Source: an uncultured Gammaproteobacteria bacterium
Lineage (GTDB): Bacteria > Pseudomonadota > Gammaproteobacteria > Arenicellales > Poriferihabitantaceae
Direction of reading: 5' to 3'
Assembly (NCBI GenBank): GCA_937992195.1
Contig: CALKKV010000009.1
Coordinates: 73,832-137,831, forward strand
DNA length: 64,000 nucleotides
A program made the translations under genes and the position numbers. A model generated the notes under the pieces. The model searched no databases and had not been told where the DNA came from. It worked only from the letters and a program-made list of their open reading frames with translations. Shown piece after piece: positions 54,297 to 62,162 of the stretch (its first letter is position 1; every line of letters starts with the position of its first letter).

Positions 54297-54304
54297 AAAA
54301 AAAG

Positions 54305-54356
54305 AACGTAAGATATAACCTTAGGATTGATTCGAGGTTATCTTGCGTTTTTTTTT
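54305..54356 (+). terminator. Rho-independent terminator after the tRNA pair
   Basis: Long stem ACGTAAGATATAACCT paired with AGGTTATCTTGCGT (one G.U pair and a 2-base bulge) around a 10-base loop, followed by nine T residues (54348-54356). It closes the hupB/tRNA-Val/tRNA-Asp unit. Confidence 0.88.
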
Positions 54357-54566
54357 GTCCGCGAACTTATGTTCAGAGTCAATTATAATTCGACTCAGAT
54401 ATCGTAAAAAAGGAGGGTTATTGTTCAACTTTTCTCTTTTAGTGATGTCATTAAAATAACTGATTTCCTGTTTTAAGGCGCTAGAATTAGTGTTCTGTAA
54501 AACAGGAAGTTTCCGTAAAATTTCGGAGCAACAAATCGTTGCTCCTTCAGAAACGATAATTTCATT

Positions 54567-56477
54567 ATGCTTACTGCGATAAGAGAAGGGTCTAAAGGAT
54601 GGTTATCTGGCGTGATCATTGGCGCGATTGTTTTAACATTTGCGTTGTTTGGTATTAGCTCTTACCTGGAAGGTGGAGCAGAAACTCCGGTTGCAGTGGT
54701 GAATGGTGAGGAGATAGATACCTATCTTTTCCAGAATCAGCTTGCTCAACAACGGCAAAGCATGATCAGTCGCTTTGGCGGTAGTTTCGATCCAGCTGTA
54801 TTTGAATCACTGGGACTAAATAATCAGGTGCTAGAGAGTTTGATTGAAACGCGATTGCTTGATCAATTTACTAGGGCGGAAAACTATCGACTCTCGGATA
54901 GACAATTGTCGGCAGCGATCCAAAGCAATCCATTGTTCCAACGGGACAATCGATTTGATCCTGAACTGTACCAGCGGGCTGTCGCAGCGAATGGTTTGTC
55001 ACCACAAGCGTTCGAAGCCACTGAAAGGCGGTCAAATATAGTTCAGCAGTTACAGTTAGCAATTGTCGAGACAGCTTTTACCGTTGACACAGAGATTTCT
55101 CAGCTGGCCAGCTTACAGAATCAAACCCGAGATGTACGATATAGCCTGCTTCCTGCCGACAAATTTGTTGATGAGTTTGAAGTCAGTGATGAAGAGGCGA
55201 AACAGTACTACGACGAAAATATCGACAGTTTTCAAAACCCTGCACGGATGAAGGTTGAGTACATTGATCTTAATCTAGAGAAGATGCGCGAAGAGATAGA
55301 GCCCTCTGAAGATGATATTAATCAGACCTATGAGCGTCTCAAAGGGCAAATGCGGCAGCCTTCTGTAAGAAAGGCGAGCCATATTCTATTTACTGTTGCT
55401 ACTGATGCAGATGATGCCACCAAACAAGCGGTGCGTGAGAAGGCCGAGGGTATTTTGGCGGAAGTAAACGGTGGGGCGGATTTTGGTGAGCTTGCCAAAG
55501 AACATTCTGAAGACACCGGATCCTCTATCAATGGTGGAGACCTTGGGATAGTTGCCAGGGGGCAGATGGTGCCGGCATTTGAGGATGCCGTGTACTCGAT
55601 GTCTGAGGGCGATGTCACTGGCCCAGTACAGACTGAGTTTGGTTTTCATCTTATCAAACTGACCGAGCTCACCGAAGAAAGGGTGCAAACACTGGAAGAA
55701 GCACGAGAGGAGGTCACAAAAGAGGCTTCTCAAGCGTTAGCAGAAGCAGCATTCTCCGATCTTGTTGATCCATTGGAAACCTTGGTTTTTGAGCAAGATG
55801 ACAGTCTGGTTGCGGCTTCTGACGAAACCGGTTTGCCGATAGAGACGAGCGATTGGTTTACCCTGAGCGCTGGCGAAGGTGTTGCATCAGAAGATGCAGT
55901 ACGCCGAGCAGCTTTTTCAGAAGATGTTAAAGATGATGGTTTGAATAGCCCGATAATTGAGCTAGGCTTTGAAAGAATAGTTGCGCTACGTAAAACTGAC
56001 TTCGAAGAAGCGAATGCGAAACCATTCGAAGAAGTGAAACAATCTATTGTGGATTTGTTGAAATTAAACCAGTCAAAAGAAAAGCTTGTTAGCGTTGCTC
56101 CAGGTATGTTGGAAAAACTGACACATCTTACATCCTGGGATGTTATGTTGGCTGAGAATGAGCTGGCTAACGAAACGTTGGCGGCTCAGAAAGCGCTGGC
56201 TGCTCCTGAGCTGTCAGAATTGACTGAGAGGGTTTTTTCTTTGAAGGCAAATGAAGATGGTTCACCTGTATTTGGTCACGTTGCATTAGCTAACGGTGAT
56301 GTTGGGTTATATGCACTTAACTCGGTAACCCTGGCTTCTACCGACAGTCCGAGTGAGAACACGCAAACTGTCCTCAACCGGCAGCTAACCACAAGGGACG
56401 GTGCAGATATGTATCGCAGTTTTGTCGGAGTGTTGCGCAGCCAGGCCGAAGTAGAAATCGATCAAGAACAGCTGTAA
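54567..56477 (+). CDS. ppiD: Periplasmic folding chaperone PpiD
   Basis: 636 residues. A short cytoplasmic start is followed by one transmembrane anchor (GWLSGVIIGAIVLTFALFGISSYL, about residues 10-33), then a SurA-like chaperone N-domain (about 40-200), a parvulin domain (about 265-360, 'RKASHILFTVATDADD...GELAKEHSEDTGSSINGGDLGIVARGQMVPAFEDAVYSM...FGFHLIKLTE') and a long C-terminal region. It assists proteins leaving the Sec translocon. Position after lon-hupB is as in other gammaproteobacteria. Confidence 0.95.
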   Translation: MLTAIREGSKGWLSGVIIGAIVLTFALFGISSYLEGGAETPVAVVNGEEIDTYLFQNQLAQQRQSMISRFGGSFDPAVFESLGLNNQVLESLIETRLLDQFTRAENYRLSDRQLSAAIQSNPLFQRDNRFDPELYQRAVAANGLSPQAFEATERRSNIVQQLQLAIVETAFTVDTEISQLASLQNQTRDVRYSLLPADKFVDEFEVSDEEAKQYYDENIDSFQNPARMKVEYIDLNLEKMREEIEPSEDDINQTYERLKGQMRQPSVRKASHILFTVATDADDATKQAVREKAEGILAEVNGGADFGELAKEHSEDTGSSINGGDLGIVARGQMVPAFEDAVYSMSEGDVTGPVQTEFGFHLIKLTELTEERVQTLEEAREEVTKEASQALAEAAFSDLVDPLETLVFEQDDSLVAASDETGLPIETSDWFTLSAGEGVASEDAVRRAAFSEDVKDDGLNSPIIELGFERIVALRKTDFEEANAKPFEEVKQSIVDLLKLNQSKEKLVSVAPGMLEKLTHLTSWDVMLAENELANETLAAQKALAAPELSELTERVFSLKANEDGSPVFGHVALANGDVGLYALNSVTLASTDSPSENTQTVLNRQLTTRDGADMYRSFVGVLRSQAEVEIDQEQL

Positions 56478-56491
56478 GCCGCTTGAGTTTG

Positions 56492-56881
56492 ATGAATAAC
56501 CGCCGCCGTAGATCAAGTTTAATTTACTTGTCGACGGCGGTATATTTTTTCTTCTTTTTCTCCGCAACTGGTTGGACAGAAGAAACTTATCTAAAAAATG
56601 ATGAGATCATCAGTTATCTAAGTGACAGGGAAGTAAAAGGCACGCAAAAAGGCACGCAGTGGAGACAGACATTTGCGAGCGATGGCGAAACCTATTACGA
56701 GGAAGTTAACGGCTTTCGACCAAGCTTTGGTAGATGGCGAGCAAAAAATGACAAATACTGCTCGCAATGGCCGCCTTCAGAAATATGGACTTGCTATAAA
56801 GTGGCCGCCGATAACGATCGCCTGACCTTTATCCCGTCAAAAGGCGATCCCTGGCCGGCTGTCAGGGTCGAAAAGAAGTAG
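56492..56881 (+). CDS. Small exported protein of unknown function
   Basis: 129 residues from the ATG at 56492 (a TTG at 56483 is the alternative). It has a basic start (MNNRRRRSS) and a hydrophobic segment 'LIYLSTAVYFFFFFSATGWT' serving as signal peptide or anchor. The mature part has 'YLSDREVKG', 'DGETYYEEVNGFRPSFGRWRAKNDKYCSQWPPSEIWTCYKV', with two cysteines likely to pair, and looks like a small beta-sandwich of the kind that begins 'ExxxxLxGxxxxG...W...G...G.W'. Family not certain. It lies 14 bases after ppiD on the same strand. Confidence 0.68.
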   Translation: MNNRRRRSSLIYLSTAVYFFFFFSATGWTEETYLKNDEIISYLSDREVKGTQKGTQWRQTFASDGETYYEEVNGFRPSFGRWRAKNDKYCSQWPPSEIWTCYKVAADNDRLTFIPSKGDPWPAVRVEKK

Positions 56882-56921
56882 CCCTCGAAGTAAGGACAAT
56901 TTTTCTTCGCTCGCGATTTAT

Positions 56922-57980
56922 TTAATGCTCTTCGGTTAAAAGCCGCCAGCGCATTGATTCTCCGGCGCGCAACGGCACGATGGGATTCTTTTCTTTTTGA
57001 CCCACAACCTGGTAATTTTTCGGCACTTCCCAGTCGATACGTTCAAGCGTTATTTTGTCGGTGTTTCGCGGTAGCTTGTAAAAATCCGCACCGTGGAAAC
57101 TGGCAAATGCTTCAAGTCGATCTAGTGCGTCCATCGCTTCAAAGACTTCAGTATATAGCTCAATCGCGGCGTGGGCAGAGTAGATGCCAGCGCACCCGCA
57201 GCTGGATTCTTTGCTTAGTTTGGTATGAGGAGCACTATCAGTTCCCAGAAAAAAAGAGGTGTCACCACCAGTCGCTGCTTCCAGCAATGCGAGTCGATGT
57301 TCGTGTCTTTTCAGTATCGGAAGGCAATAGTAGTGCGGTCGGATACCGCCGCTAAACATGTCGTTGCGGCTAAACAGGAGATGTTGCGGTGTGATTGTAG
57401 CGCCGACGTTATCACCTGCACTCCGCACAAATTCGACGCCTTGTCGCGTTGTGATGTGCTCAAACACAATTCGTAACTCAGGTATTTCTCTCTGCAGAGG
57501 TTTTAGCACCTGATCAATGAATTCAGCCTCGCGATCAAACACATCGACATTTGGATCTGTCACTTCTCCATGTACCTGCAAAACCAAACCGGTAGAAGCG
57601 ATGGTCTCAAGGACAGGCATGATACGACTGACGCTGGTAACGCCAGAATCGGAGTTGGTTGTTGCCCCTGCCGGATATAACTTGAATCCGACAATATTTG
57701 GGTTTTTGTCTGCAGCGAGCACGTCTTCTGTCGAAGTGTTATCAGTCAGATAAAGCGACATCAGGGGGTTGAAGTGGTTTGAACCTGCACTTGCGGCGAG
57801 AATTTCATCCCGGTATTCGTCTGCCCGGCTTGAGACGCATACAGGTGGCATCAAGTTTGGCATTACCATAATTCTGCCAAAGCAGCGCGCGCTATGCGGC
57901 ACAACCGTTTTTAAAATTTTACCGCTACGGACATGAATATGCCAATCGTCGGGTCGCGTGATTTGGATGGTATCGGGCAT
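56922..57980 (-). CDS. pyrC: Dihydroorotase (type II)
   Basis: 352 residues. Zinc ligands His14 and His16 in 'PDDWHIHVRSG', the carboxylated Lys in 'NIVGFKLYPAGATTNSDSGV', His in 'LQVHGEVTD' and 'FEHITTRQGVEFV', and catalytic Asp in 'FFLGTDSAPHTKLSKE'. It closes carbamoyl-aspartate to dihydroorotate in pyrimidine synthesis. Type II matches the E. coli-like single-domain enzyme. An inverted repeat lies about 60 bases upstream. Confidence 0.97.
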   Translation of the reverse strand: MPDTIQITRPDDWHIHVRSGKILKTVVPHSARCFGRIMVMPNLMPPVCVSSRADEYRDEILAASAGSNHFNPLMSLYLTDNTSTEDVLAADKNPNIVGFKLYPAGATTNSDSGVTSVSRIMPVLETIASTGLVLQVHGEVTDPNVDVFDREAEFIDQVLKPLQREIPELRIVFEHITTRQGVEFVRSAGDNVGATITPQHLLFSRNDMFSGGIRPHYYCLPILKRHEHRLALLEAATGGDTSFFLGTDSAPHTKLSKESSCGCAGIYSAHAAIELYTEVFEAMDALDRLEAFASFHGADFYKLPRNTDKITLERIDWEVPKNYQVVGQKEKNPIVPLRAGESMRWRLLTEEH

Positions 57981-58041
57981 TACTGGAGTATATCGAACTC
58001 TGTTGTATAGGTTGATAGGAGGATTACGTTTTAGATCTGAG

Positions 58042-58066
58042 ATCGTTCAATATACTATTGAACGAT
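58042..58066. repeat. Perfect inverted repeat upstream of pyrC
   Basis: ATCGTTCAATA (58042-58052) and TATTGAACGAT (58056-58066), 11 perfect pairs with a 3-base spacer TAC, lying between priA (stop at 58129) and pyrC (start at 57980), both leftward. No T tract follows on either strand. It may be a protein-binding site or a hairpin at the 3' end of the priA mRNA. Confidence 0.6.
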
Positions 58067-58128
58067 TTCGAAGGAGTAACGACAGCTAACCGATTAGAAT
58101 GTTGTTTAACGACAGTATTGAGAACTTA

Positions 58129-60342
58129 TTACCCCATATCCATAGGGTCAACATCGAGTGACCAGCGGACTGATCGGGGTGCTTTTTGCGCTTCGACTGA
58201 GAGCGAAAGAGGACCGAGCAATTGGTGCAGTTGTTTACGAATCTGGCTGCGGATAAGCAGCTGTAAGCGAAACCGTCCGGCCAGTTTTTCCATGGGAGAG
58301 GGTATCGGTGAAAAAACTTCGACCTGAGAAAGGTTTTGCTGCTGTATAAACTGTCTCGCAATGGTGGCTGTCTGGTTGAGGAGGGTGGCCGCGGCATTGA
58401 AGTCTGGCGATTCTGCTCGGAACAAAGCAAAGTAGGCGTATGGTGGGTAGGACGTTTGTTCGCGCTCGATCAGGCTCGCATCGGAAAATCTAACGTAGTC
58501 ATGTTGAGTCAGCATTTGAATATAGGGGTTTCCCGGATGCGCGGTTTGGATCAATACCTTGCCATTGCCTTCGGCACGGCCGGCGCGACCAGAAACCTGC
58601 AATAACTGTTGGAACATGATTTCCGGGGCTCTGAAATCGACGCTAAACAGCCCCTGATCAGCATTGACAACGCATACCAAAGAAACCCCCGCAAAGTCGT
58701 GGCCCTTTGTGATGAGCTGGGTGCCAACGATGACATCTACTTGCCTCTTTTGGATAAGATCAAGCTGCTGATAGAGCTTGCGGGTCGTATTCGCTTGATC
58801 TCTGTCCAGCCGGCAGAAACGGGCATCTGGAAACTTACTCGCTAGCGTTTCTTCTATCCTCTGTGTGCCAGCCCCGGCAAAATATAAGGCGGTATCGCAT
58901 TCAGGACATTGCTCGATAAAACGCTCTCTGTGTCCGCAGTGGTGGCATCGGAACTGTTTTCTGTGCTGATGATAAGTCAAACGCGCAGCGCACTGCTGAC
59001 AAACCGCCTGCCAACCACAATCATAGCAATGAACCACAGGCGCGTAGCCACGCCGGTTAATATAGACAATGACCTGCTCGTTTCTAGCGAGCACAGAATC
59101 AATAGCTTTAACCACCGGTAGGCAGATGCCGTTATCGAGTGGATAGGTATTGGTGTCGATAATTTCGATCTCCGGCAACTTTGCTTTGCCGACGCGCTTC
59201 CTCAGCTTTAGCAGACGATGACGCGCTGCATTAGCATTGTGCAATGATTCGAATGAGGGAGTCGCCGACCCAAGCACAATCGGTATCTGTTCGAGACTGG
59301 CGCGTTTGATCGCTAAATCTCTCGCATGATAACGAAAGCCATCCTGCTGCTTATAAGACTGATCATGCTCTTCGTCCACGATGATTAGGCCAGGGTTTTG
59401 GAGCCAGGTGAATACGGCAGAACGTGTGCCGAGCAGAGCTGTGGCCAAACCATTCTTTGCCATCCACCAGCTTTGATAACGCTCTTTATCGCTCATGCCG
59501 GAGTGCATTGAGTAGACCCGTAAGCCGAGGTGTTGGCGCACTCTGGACACCAGTTGCGGTGTTAGCGATATTTCGGGGACCAGAAATAAAACCTGTTTTC
59601 CATTTTTAATGCAGCGTTTGGCAGCTTCAAGGTATACCTCGGTTTTTCCACTTCCGGTAATTCCTTGCAGTATGAAGGAATGAAATCCGCCAAGCTTGTT
59701 GATGATCTGATCGGCGGCCAGTTGCTGTTCGTCCGTGAGTTTGAGTTTCGGTGGGCCTGAAGAGCCGGATCCGGATGGTTGAAGTTTCTCCAGTTTTTTA
59801 ATCAGTCCTTTCTGTATCAAGCCTTTTGCCGCCGCTCTCCAGCCGGGATAGGCGTTATTGAGCTCAACCGGAGAAAGGACTTTATCCTCGGCCAACAGGT
59901 CATAGAGTTTTTTTTGTGCTGGCGCGGATTTGAGGAGTTTAGATACGTCGTCAGCAGGCGAACCTTTTCTGGCTACAATCCTTGAATAGAAGAGCTCCTT
60001 TTTGGGCCCAGGCATACTAATCGGCTGGCGCAGTAAAACGGGCATTGCTGCGGAGAGTACTTCACCAATCGGGTGATGGTAATAGCGACTCGCCCATTCC
60101 AACAGGTCACGAATTTGCTCGGTAAACACGGTTGAGTCGTCAAGAGCTGCTTTGACCGATCGAATTTTCTTAAATTCGCTGGACGCGGCTTTGCTGATCA
60201 CAATTCCCACTATCTCGCGCTTACCAAACGGTATCAGTACGCGCTGCCCGGGATTTAGCTCGAGATGGCTTGTGTAATCAAATAGCCGCCTCAACGGCAC
60301 CGGAACGGCAACTTGGTAAATAGTGGGCGAATTTTGGTCCAT
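58129..60342 (-). CDS. priA: Primosomal protein N' (PriA helicase)
   Basis: 737 residues. N-terminal DNA-binding domain ('VAVPVPLRRLFDYTSHLELNPGQRVLIPFGKREIVGIV'), Walker A 'GITGSGKTEVYLEAAKRCI', DEEH box 'LIIVDEEHDQSYKQQDG', zinc-binding cysteines in 'HCYDCGWQAVCQQCAARLTYH' and 'FRCHHCGHRERFIEQCPECD', and 'GTQLITKGHDFAGVSLVCVVNADQGL'. It restarts stalled replication forks by loading DnaB. Its upstream region holds several DnaA boxes. Confidence 0.97.
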   Translation of the reverse strand: MDQNSPTIYQVAVPVPLRRLFDYTSHLELNPGQRVLIPFGKREIVGIVISKAASSEFKKIRSVKAALDDSTVFTEQIRDLLEWASRYYHHPIGEVLSAAMPVLLRQPISMPGPKKELFYSRIVARKGSPADDVSKLLKSAPAQKKLYDLLAEDKVLSPVELNNAYPGWRAAAKGLIQKGLIKKLEKLQPSGSGSSGPPKLKLTDEQQLAADQIINKLGGFHSFILQGITGSGKTEVYLEAAKRCIKNGKQVLFLVPEISLTPQLVSRVRQHLGLRVYSMHSGMSDKERYQSWWMAKNGLATALLGTRSAVFTWLQNPGLIIVDEEHDQSYKQQDGFRYHARDLAIKRASLEQIPIVLGSATPSFESLHNANAARHRLLKLRKRVGKAKLPEIEIIDTNTYPLDNGICLPVVKAIDSVLARNEQVIVYINRRGYAPVVHCYDCGWQAVCQQCAARLTYHQHRKQFRCHHCGHRERFIEQCPECDTALYFAGAGTQRIEETLASKFPDARFCRLDRDQANTTRKLYQQLDLIQKRQVDVIVGTQLITKGHDFAGVSLVCVVNADQGLFSVDFRAPEIMFQQLLQVSGRAGRAEGNGKVLIQTAHPGNPYIQMLTQHDYVRFSDASLIEREQTSYPPYAYFALFRAESPDFNAAATLLNQTATIARQFIQQQNLSQVEVFSPIPSPMEKLAGRFRLQLLIRSQIRKQLHQLLGPLSLSVEAQKAPRSVRWSLDVDPMDMG

Positions 60343-60704
60343 AATCAGGTGAAATTTTTACACACAGAAACTGTGGATAACTATGTGCATAACCGCTAAA
60401 AATGGAATATTTCAGTCGAAAAAACAGGGTGTTTTTGAAATCTGATTAAAAAATAGGCAATTTTAAAATAAATCAATTAAAACAATGCTTTGTATGGCTT
60501 TATTCATTATAAAAACCAGCTGTAGATCGTAAATCGGCACTTTAATGACTGTAATGTTGCAGCTGTGTATAAGTACGCCAAATATTGATAGAAAGTGACG
60601 AGTTCTTGGCACTGAGTTCGTACAGGTTTGCACACCAAAGTGTGTAAGATCTCCAAGCTAGATAGATTAGATCATACCTTCAGGACAGACAATCACACCA
60701 GAGA
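60343..60704. promoter_or_regulatory. AT-rich region upstream of priA with a cluster of DnaA boxes
   Basis: 362 bases with no gene, lying upstream of priA. It contains three sites that match TTATNCACA exactly on the minus strand: TGTGGATAA (60372-60380), TGTGCATAA (60384-60392) and TGTGTATAA (60564-60572), plus the weaker TTTTACACA (60356-60364, plus strand). Between them is an A/T-rich stretch (about 60440-60510) and GATC sites lie near 60525, 60646 and 60668. It may be a DnaA-controlled promoter of priA or an initiation-related region. Confidence 0.55.
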
Positions 60705-61253
60705 TTAACGTATATCGGAGATCTCCACAGTGAAGCAACTATTCTTCCGTTCGATAAAAAATCGTTTTAGGGCAGTATCAATCACCCGGAACGCAAGTTG
60801 ATCCCAGGGAATATCGTTTTCCAGAAACAATTTGGTCTCCAGGCTCTCTTCTCCCACCCCAAATCCGTCCTCGCTTTCAAGCTCGGCTCTAAACAACATA
60901 TAAATCTGGCTAATATGGGGCAAGTTATAGATGCCATAAAGCGTTACATTGGTCACAGGCGCGCATGCTTCTTCAAGGGTCTCCCGAGCTGCGCCTTCCT
61001 GCAGCGTTTCGTTATTCTCCATAAAGCCGGCAGGCACCGTCCAGAACCCGTGCCTTGGCTCGATTGCCCTACGACAGAGTAGGACACGATCCCGCCAAAC
61101 CGGAATACAGCCGGTGACAACTTTCGGATTGAGATACTGGATTTCTCCACAAGAAACACATACGTGTCGCTCCCGATTGTCTCCATTTGGTATTTTTACG
61201 GTTACGCTTGCGCCGCACAGATTGCAGAATTTAATGGGTGGAGAAGTTGCCAT
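60705..61253 (-). CDS. NUDIX hydrolase with N-terminal zinc ribbon
   Basis: 182 residues. A zinc ribbon is visible at the start (FCNLCGA...CVSCGE), then the NUDIX box 'GFMENNETLQEGAARETLEEA' with the RExxEE core intact, in the frame 'GFWTVPAGF'. The ribbon plus NUDIX layout is known from NAD(H)-pyrophosphatase/NudC-like and ADP-ribose-type hydrolases; the substrate cannot be told. It lies 24 bases after ubiA on the same strand, likely in the same transcript as recG-ubiA. Confidence 0.9.
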   Translation of the reverse strand: MATSPPIKFCNLCGASVTVKIPNGDNRERHVCVSCGEIQYLNPKVVTGCIPVWRDRVLLCRRAIEPRHGFWTVPAGFMENNETLQEGAARETLEEACAPVTNVTLYGIYNLPHISQIYMLFRAELESEDGFGVGEESLETKLFLENDIPWDQLAFRVIDTALKRFFIERKNSCFTVEISDIR

Positions 61254-61277
61254 TAGAGGATCATAACGGTATTCGAC

Positions 61278-62162
61278 CTAACTTGCTTGCCCAAGTAACA
61301 CACCCGAAAAGATCATCGCGCCAAACCAAATATTGTTCTTAAATGCGAGGAAACAATTTTGCCGATTGTAATCATGACATAGCCATTGCTGATAGAGTGC
61401 AAAGCCCCCCGCCATCAACAATCCGAGATAGTAGTGCCAACTCAATTGATGAAGAGCGCCGAGGGCCGCAAATAACAACAACGCGACGAGATGCAGCGAT
61501 CCAACAATAAGGTTGTCGTGCTCGCCAAACAAGATTGCAGTTGACTTAACACCGATGCGAAGGTCGTCTTCCCGATCTGCCATGGCGTATTGCGTATCGT
61601 ATGCGACGATCCAAAAAAAATTGGCGATAAATAACAGCCATGCTGATAGTGGGACCGAGCCGAGATGTGCGGTGTAAGCCATCGGAATTCCCCATGAGAA
61701 GGCGATACCTAACACCAGTTGCGGCAGGTGGGTGATGCGTTTAAAGAATGGATAAGCGGCGGCAATGAGCGCTCCAAAAACAGAAAACTGGATGGTCGCG
61801 CTATTGAGCATCAAAACCAGAGCAAGGGCGGTTAGTAACAGTAAGCCAAAGGTAATCAGCGCCTGCTTTGATGAAATCTCTCCTGAAGGAATAGGTCTGT
61901 CTTTGGTGCGTTCAACATGGCCATCAACTTTGCGGTCAGCGAAGTCATTGATCGCGCAACCCGCAGACCGCATAACGAAAGTGCCGGCAATAAAGATCAA
62001 AACAACGTTCGGGTTAGGGTTGCCATCGGACGCTAACCAAAGTGCACAAAGCGTCGGCCAGAGTAGCAGCAGTGTGCCCACCGGCCGATCCATTCGGGTT
62101 AATCGAAGATAGGGGTATACCGCTTTCCAGAACGCGGTATCTGTGAAATTAGACGTTAGCAT
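61278..62162 (-). CDS. ubiA: 4-hydroxybenzoate octaprenyltransferase
   Basis: 294 residues from the ATG at 62162 (62171 also possible; both overlap the recG 3' end). Eight or nine transmembrane helices and the two aspartate-rich motifs of the UbiA family: 'INDFADRKVDGHVERTKDRP' and 'YDTQYAMADREDD'. 'LTRMDRPVGTLLLLWPTLCALW' is the family start. It attaches the octaprenyl chain to 4-hydroxybenzoate in ubiquinone synthesis. It overlaps recG by about 14 bases, so it is translationally coupled. Confidence 0.95.
   Translation of the reverse strand: MLTSNFTDTAFWKAVYPYLRLTRMDRPVGTLLLLWPTLCALWLASDGNPNPNVVLIFIAGTFVMRSAGCAINDFADRKVDGHVERTKDRPIPSGEISSKQALITFGLLLLTALALVLMLNSATIQFSVFGALIAAAYPFFKRITHLPQLVLGIAFSWGIPMAYTAHLGSVPLSAWLLFIANFFWIVAYDTQYAMADREDDLRIGVKSTAILFGEHDNLIVGSLHLVALLLFAALGALHQLSWHYYLGLLMAGGFALYQQWLCHDYNRQNCFLAFKNNIWFGAMIFSGVLLGQAS

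Noticed and set aside
54088..54297. Minus-strand frame over tRNA-Val and tRNA-Asp
   Set aside because: Gives the 'AERTGLEPATPG' peptide typical of translated tRNA antisense.
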